Positions 9,279 to 17,430 of a DNA stretch of 52,829 nt are shown here, one piece after another. Within the stretch, counting starts at the first letter, position 1. Every line of letters begins with the position of its first letter. Below the pieces are notes generated by a model, which made no database searches, had not been told where the DNA came from, and saw nothing but the letters and a program-made list of their open reading frames with translations. Made by a program: the position numbers and the translations under genes. The DNA comes from Chloroflexota bacterium (lineage in GTDB: Bacteria > Chloroflexota > Ktedonobacteria > Ktedonobacterales > JACDGC01): positions 1 to 52,829 of the forward strand of contig JAJYBV010000007.1 in NCBI GenBank assembly GCA_021778805.1, read 5' to 3'.

Positions 9279-10162
9279 ATAAAACAAAATTATACTCCAT
9301 AGGGTTTGCTTTGCTGCCCCGTATTCCCCGCAATGTACGATATGTTTTTGCTGCGGTGGTGGGATATATTATTTGGGCTATTTCGCCCGCATTGCGAAAT
9401 AAGGTCCGCGCAAACCTTGCGCATATACCGGAATTGGCAAAACATCCGCAAAAATTAAACACCGCAACACGCAATGCATTTACGCAGCTGATGCTGAATT
9501 ATGCAGATCTTTTTGCGCCGCTGGATTTAAATAATCCGGAGTTGGCGAAGCGATTTCCCATTTTAAACAAAGATGTTTTAGACACCGCATTAGCGGCGCA
9601 AAAAGGCGTTATTTTGGTAACATTTCACCATAGCGCGTTTGAGCAGGCAAAATATGCTTTACGGCAATTATGCGATTGCCCGATTGTCACCCCGGTGGAA
9701 CCTTTTGCCCCGGCTGAAGCGTTCTTATTAGTAAATGGTGAACGCGCGCGAAGCGGTATCCAATTTTTGCCGTTTAACGATCCCGAAACGTTGCGCGCCA
9801 TGCTGAAAACACTGCGCATCGGTGGAGCGGTTTTGCTGGCAATAGACCGCGACATTGGAGGAAACGGCATAGAAACTGAATTATTTAACGGCAAAGCCAA
9901 TATTCCTGCCGGAGTCATCCATCTTGCGCGAACATCTGGGGCGCCGATTGTGCTGATGCGAGGATTGCGAAAAAACTTTTTTTCATATGAAGGAAGAATT
10001 GTTTCAGTCACCCAATCTGTAGCGCCGCAAACGAAAAGTCCCGAAGCGGTGCGTCAGGCATTGCAGCCTATTATTCAATGTATGGAAAAAGAAATTTCAT
10101 TGGCGCCAGAGCAATGGGTTGCCGTTTTTGCAGATCATCTGTTTCAGGTGGATAGCCAATAG
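9275..10162 (+). CDS. Second lysophospholipid acyltransferase
   Basis: Paralogue-like acyltransferase of 295 residues, coupled to the gene before it through a GTG start inside GTGA. The motif is H-x4-E rather than H-x4-D (HHSAFE in VTFHHSAFEQ), as in part of the LpxL/PatA superfamily. A basic, hydrophobic N-terminus suggests peripheral membrane attachment. Two adjacent non-identical acyltransferases could place two acyl chains on one glycolipid. Function is inferred from family and neighbours and the acceptor is unproven. Confidence 0.8.
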   Translation: MNKTKLYSIGFALLPRIPRNVRYVFAAVVGYIIWAISPALRNKVRANLAHIPELAKHPQKLNTATRNAFTQLMLNYADLFAPLDLNNPELAKRFPILNKDVLDTALAAQKGVILVTFHHSAFEQAKYALRQLCDCPIVTPVEPFAPAEAFLLVNGERARSGIQFLPFNDPETLRAMLKTLRIGGAVLLAIDRDIGGNGIETELFNGKANIPAGVIHLARTSGAPIVLMRGLRKNFFSYEGRIVSVTQSVAPQTKSPEAVRQALQPIIQCMEKEISLAPEQWVAVFADHLFQVDSQ

Positions 10163-10409
10163 ATCTGCAAAGCTGAACGGATAATCCTGAAATCGATAAT
10201 ATTGCGTTAAAATTGATACGTTATAGTTATATCGGCGCTTATTCGTTGCGTTATTGTAAAACATATTCGTGTTTATTGTTGCCAAAGCCGGAGCATTTAT
10301 TGCATGATCAATGCATAGGCATGAGATGTACAGCGCCAGTCACAGTGGCCGCGGAATAAAAAAATCTTGCCGCGCCTTTAATGATGGGAAAGAACGGGCT
10401 GTTTTTAAG
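10163..10409. other. Spacer inside the glycolipid cluster
   Basis: About 250 bases without a gene between the second acyltransferase and the mannosyltransferase. It holds the inverted repeat TGCAT-N5-ATGCA near 10301-10315. The long open frame reaching back to 10311 is not supported as coding. The distal two genes may have their own promoter here, but none is clear. Confidence 0.35.
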
Positions 10410-11714
10410 ATGAAAATTGGATTAGTTTCTCCATATGATTGGAGTTATCCGGGTGGCGTAAAATCACATATTGAAAGGCTTGCCCAAGAAATGCGCGCCC
10501 GCGGACATACTGTACGTATTTTAACGGCAATTTCTGGTCCGGCCAATCAAGAAGTAGAATATGGTTTATATAAATTCGGCTGGGTAGCGCCACTACATAT
10601 TAATGGTTCAGTTGCGCGAGTAAGCGTATCGCCGGATCTTCGCGGCGCGCTACGGCGTATATTACTGCAAGAGCGGTTTGATGTTGTGCATGTACATGAA
10701 CCGTTCGCGTCTACACTATCCTTTGCGGCGGTGCGGATTGTAAATGAATATAAAACCGCTTCGGTGGCAACATTCCATGCGTCTACTACGCAAAAAGCTT
10801 CCGGCGCGCGGATGGCCTATGCTATGGCAAGCCCATTTTTGCAAAAAACATTCCATAAAATCGATAGTCTCATTGCCGTATCCGAAGCAGCGCGCGAACA
10901 TATTGCCGCGCATTTTGATGGAGATTTCCATATTATACCCAATGGATTAAGTTTGCGTTGGTATGAAGAAAATGCCCATCCATTGGAAAAATATCGCGGC
11001 GATGCGCCAGTTATATTATTTTTAGCGCGGCTCGAGCCGCGAAAAGGGCTGCGCTATCTGCTGCAAGCTATTCCGCTGATTATACAAAGCGCGCGTATCC
11101 ATAACCGGCCCATTCCGCGGATTGTTATTGTAGGGGATGGATCGCAGCTGCAGCAATATCAGCGCTATGTTGAAAAAAACGGCTGGGATAATGTGGAGTT
11201 CACCGGATATATAGAAGAGCAGCTAAAACCTGCGTATTACGCCAGCGCCGCAATATATTGCGCGCCAAACACCGGCAATGAAAGCCAAGGCTATACCCTT
11301 TTAGAAGCAATGGCCAGCGGCGCTGCTGTCGTAGCTTCAGATATCCCCGGATATCACTCTGTGATTACCGGTGAGGAATATGGTTTACTCACTCCGCCAA
11401 AAGATCACGAACGGCTGGCGTGGGCCATCAATGATTTGCTGGACCACCCCGAGAAACGCGCAAAAATTATTGCCAATGGGAAAGAGCGAGTAAAGGCTTT
11501 TGATTGGAATATCATAGCTACTACCATTGAAAATGTTTACCACGAAAGCATCGAACACAAGAAAGAACAGATAGCTCTGCGTAAATTGCTGATAGAACAA
11601 AAAAAAGAAGAAAATAAAATTGAGCCAAAGTTCCTGATTTCTCCGGCTATTATACCTTTAACGCAGACAACTGGGTGGAATATTTCCGCTTTTGATGAAA
11701 ATGTTGTAGAATAA
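10410..11714 (+). CDS. PimA-like GT4 glycosyltransferase (phosphatidylinositol mannosyltransferase type)
   Basis: Cytosolic GT-B glycosyltransferase of 434 residues starting MKIGLVSPYDW, close to the N-terminus of actinobacterial PimA (MRIGMVCPYSF-type). The glycine loop PGGVKSHIERLA and the motifs VVHVHEPF, FHAS, FLARLEPRKGLRYLL and ESQGYTLLEAMASG are GT4 hallmarks. PimA transfers mannose from GDP-mannose to phosphatidylinositol on the inner membrane face. The chosen ATG matches the family start, although the ribosome site is weak. The polar C-terminal ~45 residues are probably disordered. The phosphatidyltransferase gene follows after 24 bases. Confidence 0.85.
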   Translation: MKIGLVSPYDWSYPGGVKSHIERLAQEMRARGHTVRILTAISGPANQEVEYGLYKFGWVAPLHINGSVARVSVSPDLRGALRRILLQERFDVVHVHEPFASTLSFAAVRIVNEYKTASVATFHASTTQKASGARMAYAMASPFLQKTFHKIDSLIAVSEAAREHIAAHFDGDFHIIPNGLSLRWYEENAHPLEKYRGDAPVILFLARLEPRKGLRYLLQAIPLIIQSARIHNRPIPRIVIVGDGSQLQQYQRYVEKNGWDNVEFTGYIEEQLKPAYYASAAIYCAPNTGNESQGYTLLEAMASGAAVVASDIPGYHSVITGEEYGLLTPPKDHERLAWAINDLLDHPEKRAKIIANGKERVKAFDWNIIATTIENVYHESIEHKKEQIALRKLLIEQKKEENKIEPKFLISPAIIPLTQTTGWNISAFDENVVE

Positions 11715-11738
11715 GAATGATCAAGATTGAGGGATAGC

Positions 11739-12359
11739 ATGTTTGGCCCGAAAATACAAAAGCAGGCGCGTTCTTTCGCAGAAAAAATAATACGTCCCAT
11801 TTCGCATTTAGGTATAACACCTAATATGGTTTCCGGAATAGGGATGCTGCTAAATGTTGTGGCGGCCATAGAACTTGCATTTGGTCCCCTGCGAATTGGC
11901 GGGGCGCTCATCTTGTTCGCCGGCGTTTTTGATATGTTTGACGGCGCAATGGCCCGTGTACAACAACAAACGTCGCTATTTGGCGCCTTTTTAGATTCAA
12001 CGCTCGATCGTTATGCTGAAGGCGCAGTTTTACTAGGCGTGATTGTACATATCACACTTTTTGAACATGCAGGTTCATCTGCGTTGTTACTCATTATTCT
12101 AGCGTATTCCTCGGCGTTGCTATCGCTTATTGTAAGTTATACTCGCGCACGCGCCGAAGGGTTGGGTTTGGACTGTAAGGTCGGTCTGATGGAAAGGCCG
12201 GAACGAGTTCTTTTACTTGGGGCAGGTCTGCTTATAGGCGCAGATTCTTGGCTGGTTTGGGTTTTACTGGTTCTTGCCGCTGCCACAGCGTTTACCGGAT
12301 TGCAGCGAATTGCACATGTGTATCGCCAGTCTGTAGGAAAACGCCCTTCCGGACAATAA
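11739..12359 (+). CDS. CDP-alcohol phosphatidyltransferase (PgsA/PI-synthase type)
   Basis: Integral membrane enzyme of 206 residues with several predicted transmembrane helices. The CDP-alcohol signature D-x2-DG-x2-AR-x8-G-x3-D-x3-D is complete, running from FDMFDGAMAR to GAFLDSTLDR. It transfers a phosphatidyl group from CDP-diacylglycerol to an alcohol. Position directly after a PimA-like gene suggests inositol phosphate as acceptor, as in mycobacterial PgsA1, but glycerol phosphate cannot be excluded. ATG 11739 is chosen because GAGGG sits six bases upstream. The cluster order acyltransferase-acyltransferase-PimA-PgsA resembles the mycobacterial pgsA1-patA-pimA locus rearranged. Confidence 0.86.
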   Translation: MFGPKIQKQARSFAEKIIRPISHLGITPNMVSGIGMLLNVVAAIELAFGPLRIGGALILFAGVFDMFDGAMARVQQQTSLFGAFLDSTLDRYAEGAVLLGVIVHITLFEHAGSSALLLIILAYSSALLSLIVSYTRARAEGLGLDCKVGLMERPERVLLLGAGLLIGADSWLVWVLLVLAAATAFTGLQRIAHVYRQSVGKRPSGQ

Positions 12360-12916
12360 CTATATTACAGGTTTTTGGCCTGCTATTTGCAAATACGACT
12401 GAATAATAAGCTGGTTTTGCAGAAAACCAATGTTTCTGGCAGCATTGGCGCATATCGTTTCATTGTTACCGGTTTTTTTTGGGGAAACATACCTATTCAG
12501 ATTTCTTTATTATGGATCAAACTCTTCTGCGGCGCTGCTACTACACAATAGCCTATTGAAGAGTATTGGGCATGGCGCGCAGGGATGAATCATCCGCACG
12601 CAAACCTAATACATAGTTTTAGGATGTAACTATATATTGCGGATTGCCGCAAATGCGCAAATATGCCGATTATTGGATATATCTGAATAACGCCTCTTTG
12701 CCGATGAAAATGTTCAGAACTATGATGATATGCAATTCTGTTGCAGTTCACTGATTTTTTTATATGTAACTTTCACACCTTTATTTCATTACAGCGTCGT
12801 TAATATTTGTCCGACGCTAGAAGGAGCGGAAGCGCTTACCCTTTTCTTTTGCCGCCCGCATTTGCTGTATTCGCTAAACGAACACGCGGCGCTAACCTTT
12901 TATTACGCGCTTCCAA
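12360..12916. other. Long intergenic region without a gene
   Basis: About 560 bases between the phosphatidyltransferase and the NYN gene. The plus-strand frame at 12730-13023 overlaps the NYN gene in another frame and lacks protein-like composition. No strong promoter or hairpin was recognised, though the 3' half should contain the NYN promoter. Confidence 0.4.
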
Positions 12917-14974
12917 ATGATACAATTTATGCAAAATACCGATCTTTTTGCCACAGCGCAAGCTTCACAAGATCACGCACAAAACACCGACACCACTGCC
13001 ACTGCTGCGCAACCCGAAGGTAAATCTCAGCAAGGTGGCCGCAACACAAAAAATAACGCAAAAAAACGCGCTGCGCAGGCAAAAACCTCAGCGGCGGAAG
13101 TTAATACACTTCCTGCACAGGATTCAACCTCGGCGCAAAACACAAACACCCCATCCAAAAAATCAAAACAACAGGTAAAAGGCGGCCACCCCGCAAAAAA
13201 AACACAACACCCCGCTGAACATCAGCAAACTGAAGTCCAACACTTCGCTGCAGATACTTCCACCGAAAAACTGCCGCAAGTAGAAGTAAATTATACAGCG
13301 CAAGTGACCGGTGTTCAGGAAAATTCCGACCGATCTTACACCATTTCTGTTCCGGAAACTATCGTGGTGCATGCGCCTGCCGCTGCAGAATCTTTGGCAG
13401 AGCCACAGCAAGAAAGAAAGCCCGGCCGCAACTATCGCTTTGATACACGCAGACCCAGCAGTTTTACAAACAGTTTCAGTTCTAACACCACCGCCGAAAT
13501 TCGTCGGCTTGGTCCGCTGAAAACCATTTTGAACCGCACAGAAACTCCTTTGCAATTGGACACACCCGCCGTTAAAATTTCCGAAGAATCTCCGACGGAT
13601 GAAGCAGAAGAAATTTTGCTTACCGCAGAAACTGCGGAGTTTGCCGAAACACAAGAGTTTACCGAAACACCGATTGAAATAATCGAAACTTCAACAGAAA
13701 TTGAAGACGCCGAAATAGTCAGCGTTACCGAACAAACGCCTGCTGAAGAAATTACCGAGAACGACGAAACCAGCGCCGATGTCGATATCAAAGATCTCTC
13801 ACTTCCCGAAGTTGAAGAAATCATCGTTACCGAAGAAGTCGCTGCTGTTGAGCCGCCCGCGCGATTTTGGGGACCCAAAAATAACACAGGTGGCCGTACA
13901 TTTGGATCTGCGCGCAGACCTGCCGTTGTTGCGCCAGTCCCGGTAGAAGAAGTTGGTGAGGTAGAGGTAGATGTGGTAGAAATTAATGCGGAAACAGCGC
14001 CTATTGTTATTCCTTCTACACGAAACGATTCTGCCGCACAAGAAAATAATGCGCCATTGGTGAAAAACGGCAATGCAAACAATAACGGCAACAACAAACA
14101 TAAAAAAGGCCGAAGCCGTACTGTTACCGGCACAGGAACACCGCGCGATACTGTTCAGACTGATGCGCAAGATTATATTCCGCTTCCACCGATAGTAACC
14201 GCGAACAAAACTATTGCCGTCTCTGATCCGGCTCCAGTGCATTCCGGGTCGCCATTCGGCGCGCCGGAACCCGCGTTTGCCCGTGGATTTGGCCCAACAC
14301 CAAGGGGTGTAGCGTCGCAATATTTTACGCCGGCAACGCCGCGCAATAAAAGCGATCGCCCATTTGCAACCGATTCGTTTTCGCAATTGGCAACCGTTAT
14401 AACAGACGCTTTTCAACAAAATATGGAGCGCATGATGACAGAGCAGCGCCGCAATACCAACCGCTCTACATTTACCATAGCTATGCCTTCTACCGAGCGG
14501 GTAGGTGTGTTTGTAGATGTAGCTAATTTGTTGTATTCCGCGCGCAGCATGCGTATTTCCGTAGATTTTGGTGAGCTGCTGCGGTTCTTAAAAGCCGATC
14601 GCAAATTAATCCGCGCGCAAGCATATTGTCCAACCAGCCCCGAACCCTACGCCGACCAGCAATTTTTGCAGGCAGTAAAAGGCTTGGGGTATCGTATTAC
14701 TACGAAAGACTATAAAACGTTTTCCAGCGGCGCCAAAAAAGCCGATTTAGATTTGGATTTGTGCATGGATATTGTTCGCATGGTTGATTCACAGTCGGTA
14801 GACACTATTGTTTTGGTCAGCGGAGACAGCGATTTCTTGCCGCTGCTGGAATATTGCTCGGATAAAGGCGTGCGGGTTGAAGTTGCCGCATTTGATGAAT
14901 CGACAGCAGCTATTTTACGGCAAAGCTGCGATGTGTTCATCAATTTGTCCTTGGTTGACGATATTCGCTTTTAA
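12917..14974 (+). CDS. NYN-domain (LabA/DUF88-like) protein with long disordered acidic N-terminus
   Basis: Protein of 685 residues. Residues 1-130 are Gln/Lys/Thr/Ala-rich with basic patches. Residues about 200-310 are very Glu/Thr/Ile-rich and acidic. From residue 526 comes a NYN (PIN-like) domain starting TERVGVFVDVANLLY, with acidic positions in KKADLDLDLCMDIV and the VSGDSDFLPLL motif. NYN domains are metal-dependent RNases or RNA-binding modules. Low-complexity tails of this type commonly mediate RNA or protein assembly. ATG 12929 is an alternative start and neither start has a clear ribosome site. A strong terminator follows 32 bases after the stop. Confidence 0.85.
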   Translation: MIQFMQNTDLFATAQASQDHAQNTDTTATAAQPEGKSQQGGRNTKNNAKKRAAQAKTSAAEVNTLPAQDSTSAQNTNTPSKKSKQQVKGGHPAKKTQHPAEHQQTEVQHFAADTSTEKLPQVEVNYTAQVTGVQENSDRSYTISVPETIVVHAPAAAESLAEPQQERKPGRNYRFDTRRPSSFTNSFSSNTTAEIRRLGPLKTILNRTETPLQLDTPAVKISEESPTDEAEEILLTAETAEFAETQEFTETPIEIIETSTEIEDAEIVSVTEQTPAEEITENDETSADVDIKDLSLPEVEEIIVTEEVAAVEPPARFWGPKNNTGGRTFGSARRPAVVAPVPVEEVGEVEVDVVEINAETAPIVIPSTRNDSAAQENNAPLVKNGNANNNGNNKHKKGRSRTVTGTGTPRDTVQTDAQDYIPLPPIVTANKTIAVSDPAPVHSGSPFGAPEPAFARGFGPTPRGVASQYFTPATPRNKSDRPFATDSFSQLATVITDAFQQNMERMMTEQRRNTNRSTFTIAMPSTERVGVFVDVANLLYSARSMRISVDFGELLRFLKADRKLIRAQAYCPTSPEPYADQQFLQAVKGLGYRITTKDYKTFSSGAKKADLDLDLCMDIVRMVDSQSVDTIVLVSGDSDFLPLLEYCSDKGVRVEVAAFDESTAAILRQSCDVFINLSLVDDIRF

Positions 14975-15005
14975 TCAATACAGTTAGCAAATACTATAAC
15001 GCATA

Positions 15006-15038
15006 ATCCGGTGGCTGTAACAGCCGCCGGATTTTTTT
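15006..15038 (+). terminator. Rho-independent terminator after the NYN gene
   Basis: The stem TCCGGTGGCTG / CAGCCGCCGGA has a three-base TAA loop and is followed by seven T residues. Confidence 0.9.
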
Positions 15039-15204
15039 GTGTCCAATTTGCGCATCTTAGCATAGTTTGCCGCCGCTTTAGTAAACCACAAAACACCATG
15101 CTTGCAGACCTAACTATTTTAGCGCGTCAACCGATAGTAAAAACATGGCAGCAATCGCGCCGGCGCCATCCATGCGTATCTGCAAATACAGCAGCAAACG
15201 CTGT

Positions 15205-15345
15205 TATAATATGCTATAAGTCTATATCCTATATCTCATATATAGGCGCTTTAGGAACCTGAGCCTAAAAGATGAACCGGGGGGGACATCCCCGGCCTTG
15301 TCAGGAGGTATGTTGCCACTTACTGCATGCGGTACGTAGCTCAGG
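15205..15345 (+). other. Possible structured leader or small RNA region
   Basis: A TATAAT box (15205-15210) is followed by the palindrome CCTATAT-CTC-ATATATAGG, a hairpin CTTTAGG/CCTAAAAG (15249-15255 with 15264-15271), a CCGGGG/CCCCGG hairpin (15277-15282 with 15290-15295), and a possible closing pair CCTGAG (15258-15263) with CTCAGG (15340-15345). The last pair conflicts with nothing except the first hairpin's loop. No known riboswitch consensus was recognised. Confidence 0.3.
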
Positions 15346-15359
15346 TATATATGATATGG

Positions 15360-15388
15360 ACGACATTCCGGCAAATACATGCTATAAT
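15360..15388 (+). promoter_or_regulatory. Sigma-70-like promoter for the 648-residue gene
   Basis: ACGACA at 15360-15365 and a perfect TATAAT at 15383-15388, spaced 17 bases, lie about 33 bases before the start codon. Confidence 0.5.
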
Positions 15389-15421
15389 ATGTGCAATTGA
15401 CTGATAAGTTGGTGCAGAAAA

Positions 15422-17368
15422 ATGGACTCTCTTCAAGGAAAACAGCCAGTGGCAGGCGCTGATGACGCGCAAGTAGATCAGTTGGGTGAAATTGAGCACA
15501 GCGCCGGTGTGCGCGAAGTAGAAATGTACTCGCGAACCTATCGCACAATTTTACGTAGTTCCGGTGAAATTAGCTTAAAAACTTTAATACAGGCGCATTA
15601 TAATATCGACTCGGTTTTACATCCGGATGCGCGCGCCAATCATCCCGATATGTCGGCGTTTCTTTATTGCGCATTGCGGCTGCCGCCCTCGGTATTGCGG
15701 TGCTCGCGCATTGTTTTCGGTCAATCGGAAGATATTTTCCGCAAACATAACCTGCCGGTAGACCAATGGGATCCCGTAACAGCGGCGGCGCGGCGGCGCA
15801 AATGGTTTTTTGACCGCAGGCACACATTAGCTGTATATGTGGCCAGTGAAAGCGATATTGATGACATGGTTCCCACATTGGTTGCGTTTCAAATTGAATG
15901 GAATAAATTTCATTGGCTTTTAAATATCGACCCCACCACCATGCAATTGCTTGAAAGCAGGGTAGACCGCAACTCACCGGTATTTCAAGAAGTAACAAAA
16001 ATTCTGCGCGAACGGCTGAGAATCTCTGTAGAAGATTGGAAACGGCTGGAATTGGTATGGGGAGATTTATTGTGGGCTAATTTGCTGATTATGGGCCGCG
16101 ACAAAAAAAATCTTACCCTGCGTATGCTGGGCGGTTCTTATGTCGATTTTGCGCGCACGGCGCGCCGTTGGTGGAATCCTATTCAAAAATTGATGAAAGA
16201 TCTGCGTATTGAAAAACGTCCTGTATATTTTGTATCCAGCAACATGCACAGTTTAGCTAATTTGCTTGGCGGCTCTGTTGCCCGAAGGCAAGATGAGCTA
16301 ACCCGCTTCGCGTTAAGCGCCGGCGATCCCTTTTTGGCAGAGGAATGCCGAAAGTTGAAGGAAGGAAGCTCACCCGGTAATTGGCAGAATTTTTTATATT
16401 ATACTGCGCGAGATTATATGCGGTCTGGCGCAGGCCGCGATTTTGCGCGCGCTAAGCCGATAGAAGATCAGGAGCGGGGCATTTGGAATATTGGCTCGGA
16501 ACATTTGGGGCTGGAAATAGACGCACAAGTTATTAATATGGAGCGGTTGCGTTCGGATGATTTGGATGAACGCATTCGCGTAGCCGGCATAGAACGCATA
16601 GCCGATTCACGCAGTGTAATTGTAAATATCGATTACCCATTGGGTATAGCTGCCTATCGTGTTCTGCGCGAACTGCTGGTAGATTTTGATGAGGTGCGCG
16701 GCGTGTATATTGTTGGCAAGGCCGCTACACTGAACGCCGGTATCGGTGACGTGCTTATTTCTAACGTTGTGCTGGATGAGCACAGCCACAATACCTACTG
16801 GATAGATAATTGCCTTAGCGCAAATGATATCAGTAAATATCTTGTTTTTGGGTCTGTGCTGGATAATCAGCGCGCGGTATCCAGCAAGGGAACATTTTTA
16901 CAGAACCGCCAATATCTCGATTTCTATTATTCTTCCAACTATACTGTTATTGAGATGGAGGCTGGCCCATACCTTGGCGCTGTATTTGAAACACTGTATT
17001 CCACCCGCTACCCCAATCATGAGCACATCAATTTTGCGCGTATGCCATTTGATCTGGGTGTATTGCACTACGCTTCAGATACACCGTTTTCCCGCGGAAA
17101 AAATCTGGGAGCCGGCAGCCTATCTTACTATGGCGTCGATTCTACCTACGCCGCAACAGTGGCCATTGCGCGCCGCATTTTAGACACTGAAATGGCGCAC
17201 GCAATCCGCGCTTCAGATACACCGGCTAATTCACCGCGCAGCGGTTTTTTAGATCCTAATTCTCCTGCCGCTACCGGATTAATCAAAGCATCGCGTATTG
17301 TCGGAAAGCCCGATGGGCAAGATAACCCATACACCATCAATGACGCCCAACGCAACCCTCCGATGTGA
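15422..17368 (+). CDS. Large protein of unknown function, nucleosidase-like C-terminal part
   Basis: Soluble 648-residue protein that I do not recognise with certainty; it resembles large conserved Chloroflexota proteins annotated only as domains of unknown function. There is no signal peptide or membrane segment. The N-terminal ~330 residues are helical and rich in Arg and Trp. From about residue 420 the pattern resembles the nucleoside phosphorylase/nucleosidase fold: YIVGKAATLNAGIGDVLIS followed later by VIEMEAGPYLGAV, comparable to the GDVVIA and DMESAA motifs of that superfamily. Catalytic equivalence is not shown. It is preceded by its own promoter, and the penicillin-acylase gene follows after 62 bases with a separate promoter overlapping this gene's end. 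Confidence 0.65.
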   Translation: MDSLQGKQPVAGADDAQVDQLGEIEHSAGVREVEMYSRTYRTILRSSGEISLKTLIQAHYNIDSVLHPDARANHPDMSAFLYCALRLPPSVLRCSRIVFGQSEDIFRKHNLPVDQWDPVTAAARRRKWFFDRRHTLAVYVASESDIDDMVPTLVAFQIEWNKFHWLLNIDPTTMQLLESRVDRNSPVFQEVTKILRERLRISVEDWKRLELVWGDLLWANLLIMGRDKKNLTLRMLGGSYVDFARTARRWWNPIQKLMKDLRIEKRPVYFVSSNMHSLANLLGGSVARRQDELTRFALSAGDPFLAEECRKLKEGSSPGNWQNFLYYTARDYMRSGAGRDFARAKPIEDQERGIWNIGSEHLGLEIDAQVINMERLRSDDLDERIRVAGIERIADSRSVIVNIDYPLGIAAYRVLRELLVDFDEVRGVYIVGKAATLNAGIGDVLISNVVLDEHSHNTYWIDNCLSANDISKYLVFGSVLDNQRAVSSKGTFLQNRQYLDFYYSSNYTVIEMEAGPYLGAVFETLYSTRYPNHEHINFARMPFDLGVLHYASDTPFSRGKNLGAGSLSYYGVDSTYAATVAIARRILDTEMAHAIRASDTPANSPRSGFLDPNSPAATGLIKASRIVGKPDGQDNPYTINDAQRNPPM

Positions 17369-17393
17369 CAACGTATGATGATTATGATACAAT
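17365..17393 (+). promoter_or_regulatory. Extended -10 promoter for the penicillin-acylase-type gene
   Basis: GTGACA at 17365-17370, a 17-base spacer, and TG-A-TACAAT ending at 17393. It lies 37 bases upstream of the chosen ATG, and the upstream gene's TGA overlaps the -35 box. Confidence 0.6.
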
Positions 17394-17430
17394 TTCTGGT
17401 ATTCTATATTTTATTTTAACGAGGTCAAAG

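Noticed and set aside
12730-13023. 97-codon plus-strand frame upstream of the NYN gene
   Set aside because: It overlaps the NYN start out of frame, has no ribosome site, and its His/Arg-rich end comes from the other frame.
13432-14133. 233-codon minus-strand Ser/Thr-rich frame
   Set aside because: Shadow of the Glu/Thr-rich part of the NYN gene; its low-complexity composition mirrors that codon usage.
15331-15400. tRNA gene
   Set aside because: GTAGCTCAGG at 15336-15345 looks like a D-arm, but no acceptor stem, anticodon arm or GTTCRA T-loop follows at the right distances.
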